From Pseudoips prasinana (lineage: Eukaryota; Arthropoda; Insecta; Lepidoptera; Nolidae): a DNA stretch of 64,000 nt. The notes below the pieces were generated by a model that was not told the origin of the DNA, did no database searches, and was given only the letters and a program-made list of their open reading frames with translations. Position 1 is the first letter of the stretch, and each line of letters opens with the position of its first letter. Below are positions 26,401 to 41,400 of this stretch, one piece after another. The DNA lies in NCBI GenBank assembly GCA_951640165.1, contig OX621255.1, positions 2,108,001 through 2,172,000 of the forward strand, given 5' to 3'. A program made the translations under genes and the position numbers.

Positions 26401-29400
26401 CGCAATAAGATATTCAGACAAAAATAGAAAAAAAAACATATTTTGGGGGTTCCCCATACATAGAACTGAAACTCAAAAATTTTTTTTTCATCGTGCCCAT
26501 GCATGTGGGGTATCTATGGATAGATCTTCAAAACTGATATTGAGGTTCCCAAAATAGTTTGCGCGAGAGACACTTCCAAAGTGGAAATTGAGTGTCCCCT
26601 CCCCTGTAACTTGTAAAATAAATATATGATGTGCATTACCACGTAAACTAACAACGAAAATTGGTTTGAACGAGATCTAGTAAGTAGTTTTTTTAATGCG
26701 TCATAAATCGTAAACCGCAATTACCTTTCCTTTAATCAACTGAAATACTAGATGCTGCGGAACCCTTCATGGGCGAGTCCGACTTGCACTTGGCCGGGTT
26801 TTCAATGAACCATATCAAGTTTAGTGTGGATTAAGATTCCTACTAGATGGACCGATAATCTTGTGGAGATATTTGGGCATATATGTACTGGATATCTATT
26901 GGCTGACATGATGATGATGAAGAGTGGATTTAAATCACCTCATGAGCAGTTTTAAATTTTCTTTGGGAAACTTTTATTTGAATGACTGCCTCAAACTAGT
27001 CTACTTTAGATTTTTTTTATATGTTCAGTTAATTGTACGTCCACTACCCTGGACTCAATATTTTGGACGTAAAGACAGTTACCGAACACATAATAATAAC
27101 GTGTGACTCGTATGGATGTGGCATGGATTACATTTTAATTATGGAGAATTAGTATGCACCTTTTTTAATTTTGGTTTATGTCGAATTGTAGTTTCACTAC
27201 GCTGGACTCAACATATTAGATGTAAGGAGAGTTACCGGACACATAATAATATCGTGTGACTCGTATGGATGTAGCATGGATTACAGTTTAACTATAGAGA
27301 AGTATGCACCTTTTTGAATTTTGTTTTATGTTCTAAGAATTAGTGTATTACGCTGAACTCAACACCAATTACCAATTACCGAAGACATGTCACGCGACTC
27401 ATGTTGTGTGGCCTTGATTATAGAGGAACTAGAGAATTTTCTACATTTATTTTTGTGTTCTATTACTTGCTGGTTAATTATGGAGAGGATACAACATTTT
27501 TTAAATATTGTTTCACTACGCTAGACTCAGCATATTAGATGTAAAAGAGTTACCGGGAATATATATTGTGACTCATATGGTGTGGCATGGATTAGAGTGG
27601 AACTATGGAGAAGTGTGCGTCATTTTCGAATATTGTTTTATGTTCTATTAATTGTTGGTTCACTACCCTGAACTCAACATATTAGATGTAAAAGAGTTAC
27701 CGGGGACATATAGTGTGCCAGTACAGTGGAACTATGAAGAAGTGTGCACCAATTATTTCATATTATTTCATTGCCGTTAATATAGATGAGTTCCTCAGTT
27801 TCTAAGGGTAATAGTAGAAACAAACCTCTGACACGTAGAAGCAGCTTCTCTCATGCTCAGCAGCACTCGGCCGCGGTGCCGGCTGCCGGCCAGAAGGCGG
27901 AAGGCGCGCGTCATGTCCCGCGGCGCGTACGTCACGCGAGACAATGGACGTACGAAGCCTTTTACTATGCCCTCACATAGTAACGCCTGCAGCACCTGTT
28001 AACGAATACACTTTAAGCGCCAATAGTTGTACTTATAAATAAATATCTTAGGACCACTAACACACTGTCATTTGAGATCCTATACTATGGTAACTTTATT
28101 AATTAATATCCTCGGGCCGGGTCACCGTAGCCTAGTTGGTAGTGCTCCTGCCTACGAAGCTGGTGGTCCTGGGTTCGAATCCCGGTAAGTGCAAATATTT
28201 ATGTGATGAGCACGAATATTTGTTTCTGAGTCATGAATGTTTTCTATGTATTTAAGTATTTATCTATCTATATAAGTATGTATATCGTCGCCTGGTACCC
28301 ATAGTACAAGCTTTGCTTAGTTTGGGGCTAGGATGATCTGTGTGTCATTGTCCCCAGATATTATATTATTATTTACACACGGCCATTTGATTCTAAACTA
28401 AGCAGAGCTTGTACTATGGAAACCAGATAACTGATATACCTACGTATACTACTTTTCTTGTGCAAAAAGAACTACTACTTATATAGATAAATTACACCTA
28501 GACTCAGGACAAACAGACATGTTCATGCACACAAATACTGTTACGCGTGTTAACACGTGTGCTAGTCAATTAAGGAATACACCAGGTAGTGGGGCAGCTG
28601 ACCCCTCTTGTGTTCTAGCTACCACCTTACTGCAGTCACCAACTCGCATGCCAAGAGTGGTAACTACAGTAAACCCCTCCAAATGTCAAAGTTACCAGAA
28701 TCGTTGGGGGGGGGGGGGGGGGGCTATGTCTAGCAGTGGATGATTTAAAGCTCTTAATAAAAGGCCCAAGTGATGCATGGCTGGATATTTTTTGTATTGC
28801 AATAAATAAATCTCCACAAATTTAAAAATAACTAAAAGACGCTGGTTTGTTACTAAATGGTCCCTAAACTCTACTACTATTTATCTCAGATAGTTTCTAT
28901 GGTCTCTGCTGTACTCCCATAGGATTTAAGTCCTGGTCTTGTCTACTCCTGTCTCCTCTCTTTGCGTCCCGAGTTCGATTCCTGCGCCAGGCAACAATTT
29001 GTGTGAGCCATAATCTCTAAGCACCAAGTATGTTTGTAAAGCACCCCGCAACACAGGGATAAGAATCCCAAAGGCGGGCGTTGTCATTAAAAAAAATAGA
29101 ATTGCGAGACGTAGATCAAGTTGACACGTAGGTACCTTTCTTTCTTCACGAAGATCTTGACTGAAAATAGATGAGAAATCCGCCATTGTGTACGTTCTGT
29201 CATTATCCAAATTACTCATTCCAAAGTAGTAGTTGTCGCGGCTTTTAATTTGATTTGTATCGATTATAACGCCGAGCAGAGATGCGCACTTAATTGTTTC
29301 CTGAAATAAAATAAGATAGAAATAAATTAAATAATCAATTATAAAGAAAATGGTGGATAATAACATTGCCCAAACTAATAACCAGATGCTCTCACCGGTC

Positions 29401-32400
29401 TGTATGTGATCCACGACATTAAGCAACTGGGCTCGCGGTCAGTCCATAGATGGGTGAGCACCAAATTAGTTAAATTTATGAGCACCTCCGTGCATCCGAG
29501 GGTACGTTAAGCTGTCGATTTCTGCCGTAGTCATAAGAAAGCAGCTATTGACAGAGGCCTACTGGTCGGCTTTAACAACTCTGACATTAGAATACCCACT
29601 GCCCATACAATAAGTAAGTAGGTACTGGCAATTGTGAAGATCTTTGGGGGAGGCCTATGTCCAGCTGTGGACGTCTGGGACTGATATGATTTTTTTTTAT
29701 ACGGGACTAGTCCCTCCCTCTTACCCACCACTGCAACTCCTGTAAGCCAGGATCAACAGTGGCACACAATGAAATGACACTGAGCGGTGAAGCTCAGGCA
29801 TGTCCCGGGGAATCGCTTTAACTGTCTTGGATCCTGCAACGAGTTTAATCAGAAAGAGAAAAAGGAGGAGTTAGAAAATGAATAGTTCCACTTCCCTCCA
29901 GAGTAAAGCGGGAGACAGAATGATGTAAAAAGGCTATATCCTCATAAAATGAGAGATTTGCAACTAGAGAAGCCAGCTGCAAAAGCACCGCGGATCAATT
30001 TAAGGGTCCTAAGTGACTGATATGATGATGATGATAAAGATAAAAAAACTTGTGTGTACTTATGTACACGCGTTAGAAGTTATACTTCTTAATATACAAC
30101 TTGAACATAGTTATCAATTTTCATACCACCTAGAACTAACTTCATGCTGTTAAATTTTTTGGTGTCGGTGTGCGCGCGCATCGTAAAAATTCACTCTCAT
30201 CATTTTTCTCCATCGCGCCAAAAGAAGTATAACTTCAAAATAAATATTCATTAACTTACGTCTGTTAATTTCCCTTCCAGACAGTTAATAATGATGTGAC
30301 AGCCCAGCCCCTTAGTCGCGTGTCGGATCATGTCTTGGAAACTTCCATCGCGTGAGTTTCCAATGCATTCATCTGAAAAGACATATCTATATAGTAAATA
30401 TCTATGATAACGTCATTTTACTTCGGTTATATTTTAAGTGAATAAAGCAAAATAAGGAGTAAAAAAGGCAAGCTCAAAGTCTGTTCAGAGATAGGTTTGT
30501 GTTTGGCTTAGAGTCCCTATAAATACTCAACAAATCTATACATATAATAAAGTTGTAGGAAAGTCAAAACTTTATATTGAATATTTTTTTAAACGGATAC
30601 TTGGGGCGTGATCTACAATCGTTACCAAAGCCAAAAATATAGTTTTTAGAATTTTTGTCTGTTTATCTATTTGTCTGTATGTATGTCCGGGCTAATCTCA
30701 AAAAGTACCCCATGGATTTACTTGAAATTTTGCATGAATATTACTAAGAGGTGGGGTCAACATATGGGCTACATATTATCACGCTATCTCCTACGGGGGC
30801 GTAGCTGTGATAATTTATAAAGTTTAACGCTGGTAAAACCGCGGGGTACAGCTAGTATTTAATATATTCATTGGAGGTATTCAACTATAAAAATTGTTCT
30901 CCGGATCGTCCAGCTAAGCCGCAGGTTAGCTAGGATAGGGTTCTCGTCGGCGAGGATCGCGTTGTACTTATAGTCATCACACACACAATCACTTATAATA
31001 TCAGATATGTGATACCGTGCCAGAGAACACAATAATCTTTGTAGAATTTCAACTTTTTTATTTCAGCGGAACGGTGCGCCTGAACTGTGGCCGAAAACCC
31101 ACAAAGCCTTATGGGGCCTTCAGGTATTTGTCACTTAAGTTAATTATCTTGTTGTGAGTCTTCTGCGCTTACCAACTGTACGGCGTCTCAATTTTATAAT
31201 ATAATAGTACTAAATTTAAAAATAGTAGCTAAAGCACTAAAGGCTCGGTCGACGCTACATGTGGCCAGAGTGCTGGTCAATTCTTCGGACCGCTTTTAAG
31301 CATTCTGGGCAAGATGCTCAATAATAGTGTTACCGGACTTTTGACGCCCGAGGTAGACTTTCGTTAGATTACTCTTCGTTGTATATTGGAAATTTTATTT
31401 AATCGTTTCTTTTTTTTTATTTATTATTGAATATTATTTTAGTTTATTCTTTTTATTTTGAATTATAACAATCTAATATATAATTGTAATTTTATTCCTA
31501 AACAAACTAATAAATCATATATGTTTTTGTGTTATGATCAAAATCCATAACAGTCATCGTAGTTAAATAACTTTATTTATATTTAATATATATTTATTTA
31601 TTTAAGTATTTCTTAATCATTTTATGAGACTCAATAGGCCACACAGTTAGACTAGTTTTAAAATTCATGTACTTAATTATTGAATTAGAGCAGTGTTTTT
31701 CAACCTATGGGTTAGGTGGTTAAGCCTCTATAGGGGGGTCGCGAAGCTTCTATAGGTAATTTACAAAAGGTTGTGAAAACAAGTCACAGGGTCGCAAATG
31801 TATTTGGAGTATTATAATTAGGCCTGCTGCAAATACATTAAAAGTTAAGAGCGAAGTTCTAAAACTCTGGCTGTTCTTTGTCTCTTGATAACCACCTGAC
31901 CTCTGTATGATAAAGTAAATTTTGGAGGAGTGCTCCCATATTTTCACAAATTTTCGAAACATTCTTTAATAGACTTTAGATAGATAGATACACTTTATTG
32001 CACAAACTATAAAAAACATTTTACAGAAAAAAAACTTAATAATTAAATAATGTACAATTGGCGGTCTTATCGTATAATAGCGATTTCTTCCAGACAACCG
32101 TAGCATAATTGAAAATGACAGGTAGCTGATAGTGTACCGTCGTCGGTTATACAGAGTGTAGTGTCCTAACCTAATAATAAATATATTACATAGATTAATG
32201 TACTTACATACATTCATATTCATACATGAACAAATATAATAAACTAATAAATATTTCATAATTCCATAAATAAATAATTAAATTTATATTAAAAATAGAA
32301 ACGGAAATTAAATAAATTGTCAAGTAGCAGGACTAATCTAACTAACAAAAATAGTGGTTTTTATAATAATATTTAGAACTTGGCTGTATTTCTGTGACAA

Positions 32401-35400
32401 GGTTTTGGCCGCAAGAGCTTGACGAATGGAGAAAACTATGCGTAGTGCTGTAGTATTCGTGGGAAGCGCTATACAAACAAGTATTTCTTCCATTACATTT
32501 TCATTGGATTCAACACACAAAAGCTAGAAAGTGTACACATTCTGCAGTATCGGTAGATTCATCAAATTTCAAGGAGTTTTCGAAACATCAGTCGTCATAT
32601 CGCTTATCCTCGATTGAATAAAATATCGAAAAAATCTTTATCAAGAGAAAATTTCGAAGGAAATAACACACTGTGATTTATTCCCAATCACAGTATAGCC
32701 GAATTTTAAATATTTGACGTCATAAAAACGTTCTTCCTTATTATAGTTTCATCGCTAACACTAGAAGTTGACGGTTCTGTTGGTCAATTCAGACATTTAT
32801 CCATTTTCAATCATTAAATTTACTGTTAGATACGTAAAAACAATGGCTGGCGCTCGACAAACAGTAACCGGCTGACGGTCTCAACTAGTCGCAAAGCATG
32901 CAAGTCGCGATCGTGTGTGCCGCCACTGCAGAGCCATCGTCGCCCCCGTAACGCTTATTGCGCCACGCTTACTCATTCCCTCAACTCACATTTTTATTAT
33001 GTATTTATCCGAACCCTAATTATGAAAATAAATTATGATGTTGGATTCAATATTTGTTACAAAAGAAGACTTAATTCTTAGCATTCCATGGATTCACCGT
33101 GCGGAAACCATCGGCTGGTAGAGTGGTGGAGGGAAAACTCGGCAGAGTGTGAGACTTGTAAGTTGCGACTCAGATGTTGGTTTAAGGGGGCCCCTGTGAT
33201 GCATCAACGCTCATCTTCTCTGTCTCTCAGTGTTTCCCCCTCTTCCTAGCCAAATTTGGTAAGATCCTAACAATGCCGCTTTGAATACTCGTTCTAAAAC
33301 AGAACTAACAGAAGTTCTCGATAGTCCTAGGTCTTTTAATAGGTTGTAAAGGGATTTTGCTGGTATACCCCTCGCACCCACTTCAACGGCATATAAATTA
33401 ATTACAAAGCCGTTTATGGTTAATTGAAATTTCAAGTTGTAATACTTGTTTTTCTTGAACGCGTGATCTTTAGGGATGTTGGTTTCCCACGGTACGGTAA
33501 GCTCTATGAGCACGACGCGTAAATACATGGAAAAAGCGGGTAAAAAATGGGTAGGGGGGTCGCGAAAAGTTTCTTCATACTAAAGGGACCGCGTCATGAA
33601 AAAGGTTGAAAAACACTGAATTAGAGTATATTGCGCCATTCTGACCTTGACAAGTAGAAGTGTATGTGAAATATGTGCTGAAGAAATTTTATTATTTCAA
33701 AAAAGGTTATGTCAATAACTTACCTTGTAAGTCGGGGAATAACTTTTTAATAAATATTTTCTTCTGGATATTGCTGACGGTGGTGAACACCTGACATTTG
33801 TACGCCAATGCCACAGAAATGGCCGCCTGCCCCAGTGCGCCGGCGCCGCCGTGCACTAGTACCTTCATTCCTGACCGGAGACGGGCTTTGATTACCTAAT
33901 TGAAGAAGAAATACAGTTATTTTAGTTTATAAAAACTTTATTATAAAGTCATCTTATCCTTATAATTAAATAAGCTTCAAAAAGCTTATTATGGAATAAT
34001 AATAGTTAATTACGAAGAATAAATAAAGAAAATAATTTTCGATTTTATTTCTTTTTATAAGTAAATAATTTATTTGCATAAACGTGCAAACAATAAGTAC
34101 ATACAAAAAATATTCATCCTTGCCATACAGTGAGATGCAAAAATGTAATACATGAGATTATATTAAATTTTAAAGTCACACAAAACAGAAGCTACTAAAC
34201 ACAAACAAAAAAAAATAATAAAAAAAGTTACTGTTAATTTAATATAAAGAATTGTTTGATTATAGTGTCAACAAAATCAATTATTATTTCGAACAAATGT
34301 TTCAAGCAGATAATGTATGTTTAATATCAAGCTAGAACTTATGCTCTAAACATGCAAAAATATCCGTTCTGTGGGCGTCGTAAAAAGCGACTAAGGGTTA
34401 CTGCAGTCGCCAACTCCCTTGCCGTAGTTGCCACGCTTGTGGTAACTACTACAAACCACTCCAAATGGCAACGTTATAAAAACCTTTAGGGCTGGCCTAT
34501 GTACAGCAGTAAAAAACAGCTTATTAAACTTACGAGGCAGTATAGCGCATGAGTGTAAGGCAGCGGTACGGTAGCCGCGTCCACGAGGCTCCAGTGTGGC
34601 GGCACTGGCCACAGCAGCTCTGGCACTGGCTTCACGTGGCTGCTGACAGAGCCATGAGGGACGATACCCATCACACGCTCGTTGCTAGAATATGAAACAT
34701 TTTCTAACTATGTATTTTAACCGCCGAAAAATGGAACTATCACATAGGTATATATTTTTTTTATCTCTATAGAGGGTTGCTTCTAAAACACCAACAACCT
34801 CGCAGGACTAGATAGTTAACACCATAAGCAACAACTTTTGTTCTACAACTTTTGATAATTTGTTATCTTTTATTTTCATACAAAAATAAGTATTAATTTA
34901 ATTTCCCACGAGAATGTTCATAACTCTACAAGCATCGCAAAGACGTGTACATGCATGCGAGTGCGTTGTTCGCGCGTCGCCTTTTCGTTTATTAATGAAA
35001 CATAGACCTACAAATTTCACGACAGTACAACCAAAACTTTTAAAATAATTTATTTTTCAAGTATTGAATTACATATATGTCAGAACTCGTAGAAGAAAAG
35101 TTTAGGCTTATGATGTTATCACTCTAGTTCTGTGAGGTTGCTGGTCTTTTACAAATATCCAATCTATCCTAAATATATATATTTTTACACTTTCACACAG
35201 TAATTAAGGTAAGTAATCACACACACGTACACATACACACCCTCATTCACACACATACAAATTATCCGACATGACACAAACTGTATTAAAATGTTTGTTC
35301 GTAGCTTTAAATTATATTTATATTTCTTATCCTTTACGTTGCCAAATAAAAGGTTCATATTCCTTTTAGTTAAATATTTTATAAAAATGTAGAATGTGTT

Positions 35401-38400
35401 GTGATTTTACAGCGGGGAAGGACCTGGTGATCCGTAATACAGGTTTACGTCTACTTCGGACACCAGCTCCCTACTAATTAAAGATAATGTACGTTAAGTT
35501 GTTAGACATAAGTTATGAAAGTGTGGAGAAAATAAATGATTATTATTATATATTATTATTATTATTAATTTAAAATGAGCAGTTACCAAAAAGTTTATGT
35601 TACCCTAACATAATCTTAGTGTTTCTTTTCTCTGGCGGCTCTAAATATTGAGCCTATGTAAAACTGGTTTTTAAAAGTATAATGTACAGTCAACGGTAAA
35701 GGTAGATGTAATAAAACTCCATTTTTCCGCAATAAATATTTAAAAAAATCTATTAACAAAGTATAAAATCGACTACAACTTTTCAACAGACTACTGTATG
35801 TTTTTGGTGTATATGTAACCCGGTTTGTCCATTATTTATGAAACGATTTTGACAAATCTCTTTTTTATCGATATTCGATAGGGAATGCTTTCGCGACGTC
35901 CCATCTTGTTTCGTTACAATTGGTTGACAAAAAGGAAATGAAATGAGTTTGATATTTTGAAATGTTAAATGTAAATTGATTCATACAGCATGCTGGGATG
36001 CCAACAAAAAAACGGTGGAGACCCTCTCGACGCATGGTAGTCCCATGAAATTCTCTATGAAAGAGCCTGAAGAAAACTGCCAAGGTTCTCTTCTTCAAAA
36101 TAATATCGATAACCCACTATTTTCTTGAGCCGTGATTTGACCTCGTGATTTGACCCAGGACATATTTACGATTGAACTCGATGCCGCCAGAACTACGCGG
36201 CATTGTAATAATATAAAAAAATCATACATACTTCTTCATAGTTCCACTGTAATCCATACCACAACCATTTGAGTCACAAGATATGTCCCCGGTAGCTCTC
36301 TTCACATCCAATATGTTGAGTCCAGCGTAATGAACCTACAATTAAAGTAACATATAACAAAATAAAAACGTCGAAATACAAAAATATTACTGTAAAATAT
36401 TAATAATAGAAACCGTATTCACACACGGCCATCTGATCCCAAACTGAGCAGAGTTTGAACTATGATAACCAGAGAACTGATATATTGCATATACTACTTT
36501 TCTTTTGTAAATACATACTTATATAGAAAATTACACCCAGACTCAGGACAAACAGACACGCATCATATGCCAATCTAGAGGCTTGGTTACATATTGTAAT
36601 GTCAGAAAACATAATGTCTTACTTAAAATGCCTGAGTCCAAAATACCCGAGATCAAAATTCCTTATATTCAAAAGGACAAATATATATAATACAAATGAT
36701 TTAAAATACCTTACGGTCGAATAACCGAAGCCCAAAAATTAAATGTACTAAATACTTAACCCTAAAATATTCAACCATAAAATATTACTGTTTGGTTTTT
36801 TATTACTTGGTTTAGGTTAGGTTAGAACTGTAACTATCTAGTGGGCGAAAGCGAGCGAGCAAAGCGATATAACCCAAATCATCGCACCGGTAAACATCAT
36901 CTAACAATCCTTTATGATGAAGAAGATCACTTCACCCAATTGTGAGGAATGTGGATGTATCGAGGACCTACAACATTTATTGATGGAATGTGTTCGATAT
37001 GAGTCTAGTAGAAATAATTTAATAAGGTCCCTGAACTTGAACAGAACCGATGTGGGCATGTTCCACAAAATTCTATCTCAACCAAATAATGATGATGCGG
37101 TGGGTTTGCTCAAGTTCATGATCCATGTTTTGTGAAAATTCCATCCATTGTTTAGGATACGATGGGACTGACATACGCTATGCGTAAAAGACTCTTTAAA
37201 TAAATAAAGAAAAAAAAATCATCTAACAATCATTATGATTTAAAACTCTATGTACAGTGTAGCGCTGCTTGGTTGAACAGAGACAGCACGTCTCTGTACA
37301 GTATGCAGTCATGCAGTTTGAAATATCAAGAGACTAGCTTTTATTGAGCCTTAAGTCTTTTAACATAAATATACCACATGTAACGTAATTAACGCACACC
37401 CTCAAACACCCCAATTAGAAAATTATGCTGAAATCATAATACAGACACTGAATTTTTAATTTAACATGTATATGCATTGTTATTTACTAAATTAGTTTCT
37501 TGAAATAAAGTTTATTTTTCTTTATTTTGTATTGAATGATGGAATTTGTATGAATACAAATAAAACTGCGATTTTAAAGTATTATTACTTTGACTTACAG
37601 TCCATTTAAGTTTGTTTTGACCGTACAGGGTTAATATGACAATAATTTCCGTAGTTTTAATAATTTTGGAAAAAAAAATACCTATATTAAAAATGATATA
37701 AATCGATTCAGTAAACGATTCTGAACAAGCTATTATCAGGATATGCGTTAATTAAGTTACATGTCATAATACAATATATATCTTACATCTACGGTGTCAT
37801 CCGATTTTCCAGCATCAGAAGTCTCCACCCATTGTAGAGAGTCCAGGTCACCAATTTGGCCAATTTGTAGAGTCACTCCAGTTTTATTCTGTATAAACAA
37901 GATATTAACAAGTGTTAGGTTTTATTTTCGTAATTTACATTTTTTTGTTTCATGGGCAATACTTGGGCATTTATTTCGTCTGGAGTCTTGACGCCATCTC
38001 GGAAAAACTGGTGTAAATTCGAGATTTTATGTGTAAAGATGGCGTATTATTTTACACAGCATCTTCTACAACATACATACATGGATAAAAGTGCCATGAA
38101 TTGAGATTTTCCGTGTTGATTCGAAAACTCCATAGAACCTCTAATAAAGTCGTCACTGCCTTGCTGCTCTAGAACTTTGACTTGATTGTAACTGACTTTA
38201 CTTAACGTAGACTAAATAACGAAAACGCTGTATTCATACTATAATGTAATCATTAGTTATTGAGACTGAAGGATTATCCATGGCCAAAATTTTGTCTTGC
38301 CATATTGGTTCACTTGAGATAATAATAATAATATCTAGAGCATTGTTCACACACGGCCATCTGATCCAAAATTAAGGAGAGATTGTACCATGGAAATCAG

Positions 38401-41400
38401 ATAACTGATATAAGTACTCCTTTCCTTTTTTAAATACATACTTATATAGATAATTACACCAAGACACAGGGCAAATAGACATGTTCTTGGACACAAATAT
38501 ATGTCCTGTGTGGAAAACGACCCCACGACCTCCGGCGTGAAAGGCCACCATTTTTCACAGATTCATGATTGCTGTTAGAAACTAGTTCGTAAAATAAGGC
38601 ACGAGGTAAGGCATTAAAAATGATTGAGTAACAAGTGCAGGTATAATATGGTATAGATATAAGTGCTAAGTGTTATTAAAGCTAAATTGTGTAGCAGGGC
38701 ATATTACAAAATTTAGGATTATTTAAGTGATAAAAGTGCTTGGGATTGAGTTGTTCTGAGTCAACAAACATGATTGTAATTAATCTTAAGTATATTTTAT
38801 TTTGAAAAAGGATTCCTACTGAGTTTTCTGGCAGTGTTTCTCAGTAGCTGCCACGGCATACACTGCACGTTAGGGTAAAAAATATATGAGGATTCCACAT
38901 AAATGTAAAACTTTTACGGAATAAATATTTTTTTACTTTGTATAATATTGAGAGCGCAGTTCTCGAAAATCGATAACATTCAAAATACAAAGTCAAAATG
39001 TAGTGTTAATTCCGCTAATAATTATTGTCCTCACGGCGCCGCGGCGGCCGCAAGAAATATGCACATGCAAGAAGGATATATAGGCATTCGTATATCGTAA
39101 CTATCGTATGAGGTATGCTAACTCGTCCAGTGCTCCAATGCGGTTTAAAATGAAATTGTAAAATTTACAGTCGCATACGACCAATCGCATGTATATATTT
39201 TCCTTCTTGAATGCGCGTATTAGGGTTCCGTAGCCAAATGGCAAAAAACGGAATCCTTATAGATTCGTCATGTCTGTCAGTCCGTCCGTATGTCACGGCC
39301 ACTTTTTTCCGAAACTATACCTAAGAGCTGTACTGTTGAAACTTGGTAAGTAGATGTATTCGATGTAACGCATTTAGATTTTTACACAAAAATAGAAAAA
39401 GAACAATAATTCTGGGGGGTCCCCATACATAGAACTGCAACTCAAAATTTTTTTTTTTAATACGTCATAAACGTTATCCGCAATTTGCTTTCATTTAATC
39501 AACTGAAATACTTGCTGCTACGGAACCCTTCATGTGCGAGTCCGACTCGCACTTGGCCGGTTTTTCTTCGTAGTAGTGGTGCATATTGCCCCCCCCCCTC
39601 CCCCCTGGCTTGATTAAACTGACAATTAGCGGAATTAACACAACATATTGACGTTGTATTTTGAATGTGGATTTCCTCAAAGCAACGCCTGATTCTATTC
39701 CGACCTCATATTGTGTACTTACGTTTTTATCACATGTGTTATTGGTAGCAACTTCAGATTTGAACCTGTTGTATTCTTGGTTGATAGGTAGCAGGTTCAC
39801 AAACTTAATATTTTCTATTGATACTCCACCACACCTAAAAGTAATGCGTATACATTATACAACATGTAACTTAATTAATGCACATCCTGAAAATAGTTTG
39901 TTTAGAATCATTTACTGAATCGATTTATATCATTTTTAATATAGGTAATTTTTTGTTCCAAAATAATTTAAACTAAGGAAATTATTGTCATATTAACCCC
40001 GGACAGTCAAAACAAATTTTAATGGACCGTAAGTCAAGTAATAATACTTTTAAAATCGCAGTTTTATTTCTATTCATAAAAATTCAATCATTCAATACAA
40101 TATAAAGAAAAATAAACATTATTCCAAGAAACTAATTTAGTAAATAACAATGCATATACATCTTAAATTAAAAAATCAGTGTATGTATTATGATATCAAC
40201 ATAATATTCTAATTGGGGTGTATGAGGGCGTGCGTTAATTACGTTACATGTTGTATATATATTATTGCATTTATTTTCCAATCGATTAACATAAAAACAC
40301 ACTGGGACTGCAACCGGGGTACCTTCTCGAGTCGCATCGGTCACCGGTGGGTCTCTGATGGGCGTCAAAGCGTCCACCAGGTAGGGTCGATTGCCCGGTG
40401 CGTGAAGAAGGGAGATAGGTAACTTTCACCTCCCTCCCCCCACCCGCAGTCCCAGTGACGAAGCCAATCAATCGCGATACCACCAGCGCCAGATAGGTAC
40501 CCCAATTAACGGGGGACAAATCAACACCACATGACACCTCGGTCATGGGGTCATGGGTCACGGAGGTCGAGGAGTCGGCGTCGGGGATGGAGCCCCACGA
40601 CCTCCGTGACGGGGTCTGAGACGAACGTATTCTCGGCAGAACGGGCACTCCGGGGCCGGCCACTCTTGGCAACTTCTCGTGTGGTCCCATACTCTTCAAG
40701 GTTGATGGCCAAATGGCGCAGTGTTTGCGCAGTCGGTGTGACGCCCTAGGCCGCCGGTGGTCAGGGCAACAGAGAAAGGAACCTTATCACAATGCGTGCC
40801 GTTCCCATAATTGCTGCCTTTTGTATTACACCCTGGATCCAATATCCAGCGAGAGCCTCTTAAGATGTTGGTCAAGGCTCTTTGCTATGAGTGTCAGGCC
40901 GTTTACGGAGACGACTATTGGGACAAAGATTGTTGAGTTAACATCCCACATGGCGGTAACCTCGTGAACAAAATCATTGACAACTTGTCATTCTCGGCTC
41001 TTACGAGGCTATCGTCAAAGGGACAGTGATAATCAACATTAAATACCCGGCACTCCAACCGGTCTCATCATCATCATCATCATATCAGCCGAAAACGTCC
41101 ACTACTGGACAAAGACCTCCCCCAAAGATCTCCACAATTGCCTGTCTTGCGCTATTCGCATCCAGCAGTTTCCAGCGACCCGCACAAGATCATCGGTCCA
41201 TCTTGTATGGGGACCTGCCCACGCTGCGTCTTCCGGTTCGTAGTTGCCACTCGAGAACGGGAACCGGTCTACCAAAACGATTATTATTATTATAATTATC
41301 ACCAAGTTACACGTACCTTGTCGTATTAAGAAGATTATCAGTGTGTACGTTCATAACAGTTTTTCCATTTAAGTCGAAAGTACCATCGTTGGCATGTTGC

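Larger units (their letters stand above)
31691..33618 (-). mobile_element. hAT DNA transposon, decayed, with perfect 8 bp target duplication
   Basis: TIRs CAGTGTTTTTCAACC at the left and the exact inverse GGTTGAAAAACACTG at the right. The element is flanked by AATTAGAG on both sides (31683-31690 and 33619-33626), the 8 bp duplication of hAT. Inside, on the minus strand, are hAT transposase remnants and a LINE fragment. Confidence 0.88.

Noticed and set aside
27786..27980. 64-codon plus-strand ORF
   Set aside because: Shadow of GC-rich exon e21 on the minus strand, which has FAS homology and correct splice phases.
40286..40699. 137-codon minus-strand ORF
   Set aside because: No domain, repetitive GC-rich LINE context; probably chance opening in a LINE 3' region.
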